From Chloroflexota bacterium (GTDB lineage Bacteria; Chloroflexota; Anaerolineae; Promineifilales; Promineifilaceae), in NCBI GenBank assembly GCA_003519205.1, contig DOXE01000034.1:1-16520 (forward strand): DNA of 16,520 bases, read 5' to 3'. The notes beneath the pieces are model-generated. The model had not been told where the DNA came from. It ran no database searches and saw only the letters and a list, made by a program, of their open reading frames with translations. The position numbers were made by a program, and so were the translations under genes. Of this stretch, positions 14,719-16,520 are shown piece after piece; the stretch's first letter is position 1, and the number at the start of each line of letters is the position of its first letter.

Positions 14719-15357
14719 GTGGGGCTTCAAGTCCTTTGCGCCAGTATTCTGGCCTTATTGTTGGGTTTGGCTGCGCTGTTGGCTGGCTACCGTCTGTTTC
14801 TTTTATTGCTGCCGATTTGGGGTTTCTTTGCCGGCTTTTTCATCGGTGCAACCGTCATTACTCTCCTGCTTGGCGATGGCTTTCTAATGACGGTGACCGG
14901 CTGGGTTGTGGGTTTCATCCTGGGCTTGATTTTCGCTATCCTTTCGTATCTATTTTACTTCATTGGCGTGGCGATCGTGGCCGGCTCCATTGGTTACGCA
15001 TTAGGCGCTGGTTTGATCTATGCCATCATCCCGGATGCAAACCTCATCGCCTTTGTTGTTGGCCTGATCAGCGCTATCATCGTAGCTGGGATCACCCTAG
15101 TGCTGAACCTGCAAAAGTGGGTCATCATCGCCATCACAGCTCTCGGTGGTTCGACGGCCATCCTGACTAGTATCCTGCTCTTTTTTGGCAGGATCGAACT
15201 GACCGACCTGGGCACCAACCCAGTCCAACCAGTCATCCAGGATTCATGGTTCTGGTTTATCTTTTGGGTTTTGCTGGCTGCCATCGGCATTGCCGCTCAA
15301 GCTGCGACGACACAAGCCTATGTTTTGGAAGCCCCGGATAGCGGCCGGGCCTGGTAA
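14719..15357 (+). CDS. Seven-helix membrane protein, DUF4203 (TM7S3/TM198-like)
   Basis: 212 aa, almost entirely hydrophobic. Membrane helices lie at about residues 5-24, 28-51, 57-77, 79-102, 108-130, 133-156 and 177-199, many rich in Gly and small residues (FFAGFFIGATVI, YALGAGLIYAII) as in DUF4203. The function of bacterial members is unknown. The GTG start at 14719 is preceded by AGGAAGG (14707-14713) with 5 nt spacing. The first helix begins right after the start, so nothing seems to be missing. The next gene starts 66 nt downstream on the same strand with no terminator between, so the two are probably co-transcribed. Confidence 0.8.
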   Translation: MGLQVLCASILALLLGLAALLAGYRLFLLLLPIWGFFAGFFIGATVITLLLGDGFLMTVTGWVVGFILGLIFAILSYLFYFIGVAIVAGSIGYALGAGLIYAIIPDANLIAFVVGLISAIIVAGITLVLNLQKWVIIAITALGGSTAILTSILLFFGRIELTDLGTNPVQPVIQDSWFWFIFWVLLAAIGIAAQAATTQAYVLEAPDSGRAW

Positions 15358-15423
15358 GTAGGTCTCAGTAATTTTGTCCTTCAAACAGTAGGCGGTTCCT
15401 CACAACCAACCACGAATCAATAC

Positions 15424-16520
15424 ATGCGCAGCAGAATCACCAAATCTTCAAACCTTTCGTTCTTTTTGCTTGCCATCCTCGCCTACAGCTTCCTGGCTGT
15501 GGTGATCACCTGGCCATTAGCGAAAACCTTTGATACCCATCTACTTGGCAGTAGCACAGACTCTCTGCTCCATTACTGGAATGGTTGGTGGGTCAAGGAA
15601 GCTCTAACCAATGGCCAAAATCCTTTTTATTCTCCATACCTATTTTATCCAAAGGGTATTAGCTTAATTACCCACAATATCGCCTGGTTCAACGTCCTTT
15701 TCTGGATCTTTTTTGAATCATTAATAGGCGGAATCCAGGCCTACAACCTGTCCATTTTAATCAGCCTAATCTTGTGTGGCCTGGCTGTCTTCTGGCTTAT
15801 CTTTAAAATGACCAACAACCAGGCCGCAGCCTTCCTGGCCGGCCTTATTTACTTGGCTTGGCCCTTCAGGTTAACCCAATTGGACCATCCCAACATCCTG
15901 GGAACCCAGTGGATACCTGTCTTCTTCCTTTTTCTGATCTATGCCATCAATAAAGGTCGCTGGCGAGATGCCCTGATTGCTGGCATGTTCTTCGCCCTCG
16001 TGGGTTATACTCGCTGGCAACTCCTCATTGCCGTGACAACGATGGCGCTCGTTTATTTCTTCTTCAGCCGGCGCTATTGGATGCCAATCGGACAGCGTTA
16101 CAAACTAAGTCGCCTGGCAGCTGGAGGTGCCCTGGCTTTCATACTTTTATTGCCGCCTGCCATTTTGCTGATCAATCAGCTCGAAATAGAAGGAGGATCG
16201 GTCAACCTTTTACGTGAAGGTGAGGATATGTTTATGCAGACCGATGTCTTAGCCTATTTCACACCTCCTAGCTCAAATCCACTGGTTGGAGAGGTGACCG
16301 GGGAAATCTACGACCACTACTACCAAGATCGATCGCCGGGTCGTCGTTTTCCAGCCTATATCGGCTTCACCGCCTTATTTCTGGCCATCATGGGCATCAA
16401 ATACAGGGGTCGTGAAAGTCTACCTTGGATCATAATGGCCGTTATCCTGATCCTCCTGGCTTTAGGACCGTTATTGCGAATCAACGGCCAGTTTTATGAA
16501 CAGGTCCCGACTTTATACCG
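15424..16520 (+). CDS. Large polytopic GT-C-like membrane protein (N-terminal part, runs off the window)
   Basis: The frame is open from ATG 15424 to the window edge without a stop, giving 365 residues. It starts with a membrane helix (about 12-31) and then a loop with acidic residues (FDTHLLGSSTDSLLHYWNGWW, about 37-56). That loop is followed by a YSPYLFYPKG segment and then many further helices. An acidic first external loop followed by 8-12 helices is the pattern of GT-C glycosyltransferases (GT39/PMT-like) and of YfhO-like proteins, which use polyprenyl-phosphate sugars at the outer membrane face. The exact family cannot be fixed from this part. An in-frame stop (that of the DUF4203 gene) lies 22 codons upstream and no other start codon occurs between, so the ATG is the only ordinary choice, although its ribosome site is weak. 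It is missing from ordinary ORF calls only because its stop lies outside the window. Confidence 0.8.
   Translation, partial: MRSRITKSSNLSFFLLAILAYSFLAVVITWPLAKTFDTHLLGSSTDSLLHYWNGWWVKEALTNGQNPFYSPYLFYPKGISLITHNIAWFNVLFWIFFESLIGGIQAYNLSILISLILCGLAVFWLIFKMTNNQAAAFLAGLIYLAWPFRLTQLDHPNILGTQWIPVFFLFLIYAINKGRWRDALIAGMFFALVGYTRWQLLIAVTTMALVYFFFSRRYWMPIGQRYKLSRLAAGGALAFILLLPPAILLINQLEIEGGSVNLLREGEDMFMQTDVLAYFTPPSSNPLVGEVTGEIYDHYYQDRSPGRRFPAYIGFTALFLAIMGIKYRGRESLPWIIMAVILILLALGPLLRINGQFYEQVPTLY

Noticed and set aside
14736..15170. 144-codon frame inside the DUF4203 gene
   Set aside because: His/Trp/Arg/Cys-rich shadow of the seven-helix protein in the +2 frame.
1..16520. CRISPR arrays, insertion sequences, prophage genes, tRNA or rRNA genes
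   Set aside because: No regularly spaced repeats, transposase motifs, phage proteins or RNA gene signatures were found on either strand.

Overview
The window looks like a chromosomal segment of a Gram-positive-type or monoderm bacterium, most likely Chloroflexota (Anaerolineae/Caldilineae-like). The support is indirect. By eye the GC content is about 50%, and TTG and GTG start codons are frequent behind good Shine-Dalgarno sites. There are Thr/Pro-rich linkers in exported proteins, a LysM protein, a DUF3048 lipoprotein, a CdaA/CdaR pair and a MJ-type aspartate-semialdehyde dehydrogenase. Nothing in the window fixes the species: there is no rRNA or tRNA.

Layout. (1) 1-4806, minus strand: a probable operon reading TPR protein, cdaA (c-di-AMP synthase), cdaR (YbbR regulator) and the first 19 codons of der (a ribosome-assembly GTPase cut by the window edge). 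An extended -10 promoter and a strong Shine-Dalgarno site precede the TPR gene. (2) 4807-5089: a divergent control region with a widely spaced perfect inverted repeat and a 12-bp palindrome. (3) 5090-6136, plus: a two-helix membrane protein that I do not recognise, ending at a strong bidirectional hairpin terminator shared with the convergent dGTPase-like gene (6219-7421, minus). (4) 7463-10675, plus: LysM protein, phosphoglycerate kinase, and a DUF3048 lipoprotein overlapping pgk by 17 nt. (5) 10696-11751, minus: asd, with its own terminator and a -10 box. (6) 11809-12617, plus: an AT-rich promoter island driving an AbrB/VapC toxin-antitoxin pair whose genes overlap by 23 nt. (7) 12670-14382, minus: the bifunctional NAD(P)HX repair enzyme (NnrE-NnrD fusion). 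(8) 14383-14718: a long intergenic region with a promoter and a possible decayed small ORF. (9) 14719-16520, plus: a seven-helix DUF4203 protein and the N-terminal 365 codons of a large GT-C-like membrane protein that runs off the window.

How the genes fit together. Most are housekeeping: central carbon metabolism (pgk), lysine/threonine/methionine precursor synthesis (asd), nucleotide pool control (dGTPase-like), cofactor repair (nnr), ribosome assembly (der) and second-messenger control of osmotic and wall homeostasis (cdaA/cdaR). Envelope proteins (LysM, DUF3048, DUF4203, GT-C-like) lie between them. The only clearly accessory element is the AbrB/VapC module. I did not find a convincing new multi-gene system. 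The observations most worth following up are the cdaA-cdaR operon carrying TPR and der partners instead of glmM, the structured leader at 4946-5054, the unrecognised gene behind it, the insertion in NnrE, and the possible frameshifted relic upstream of nnr.
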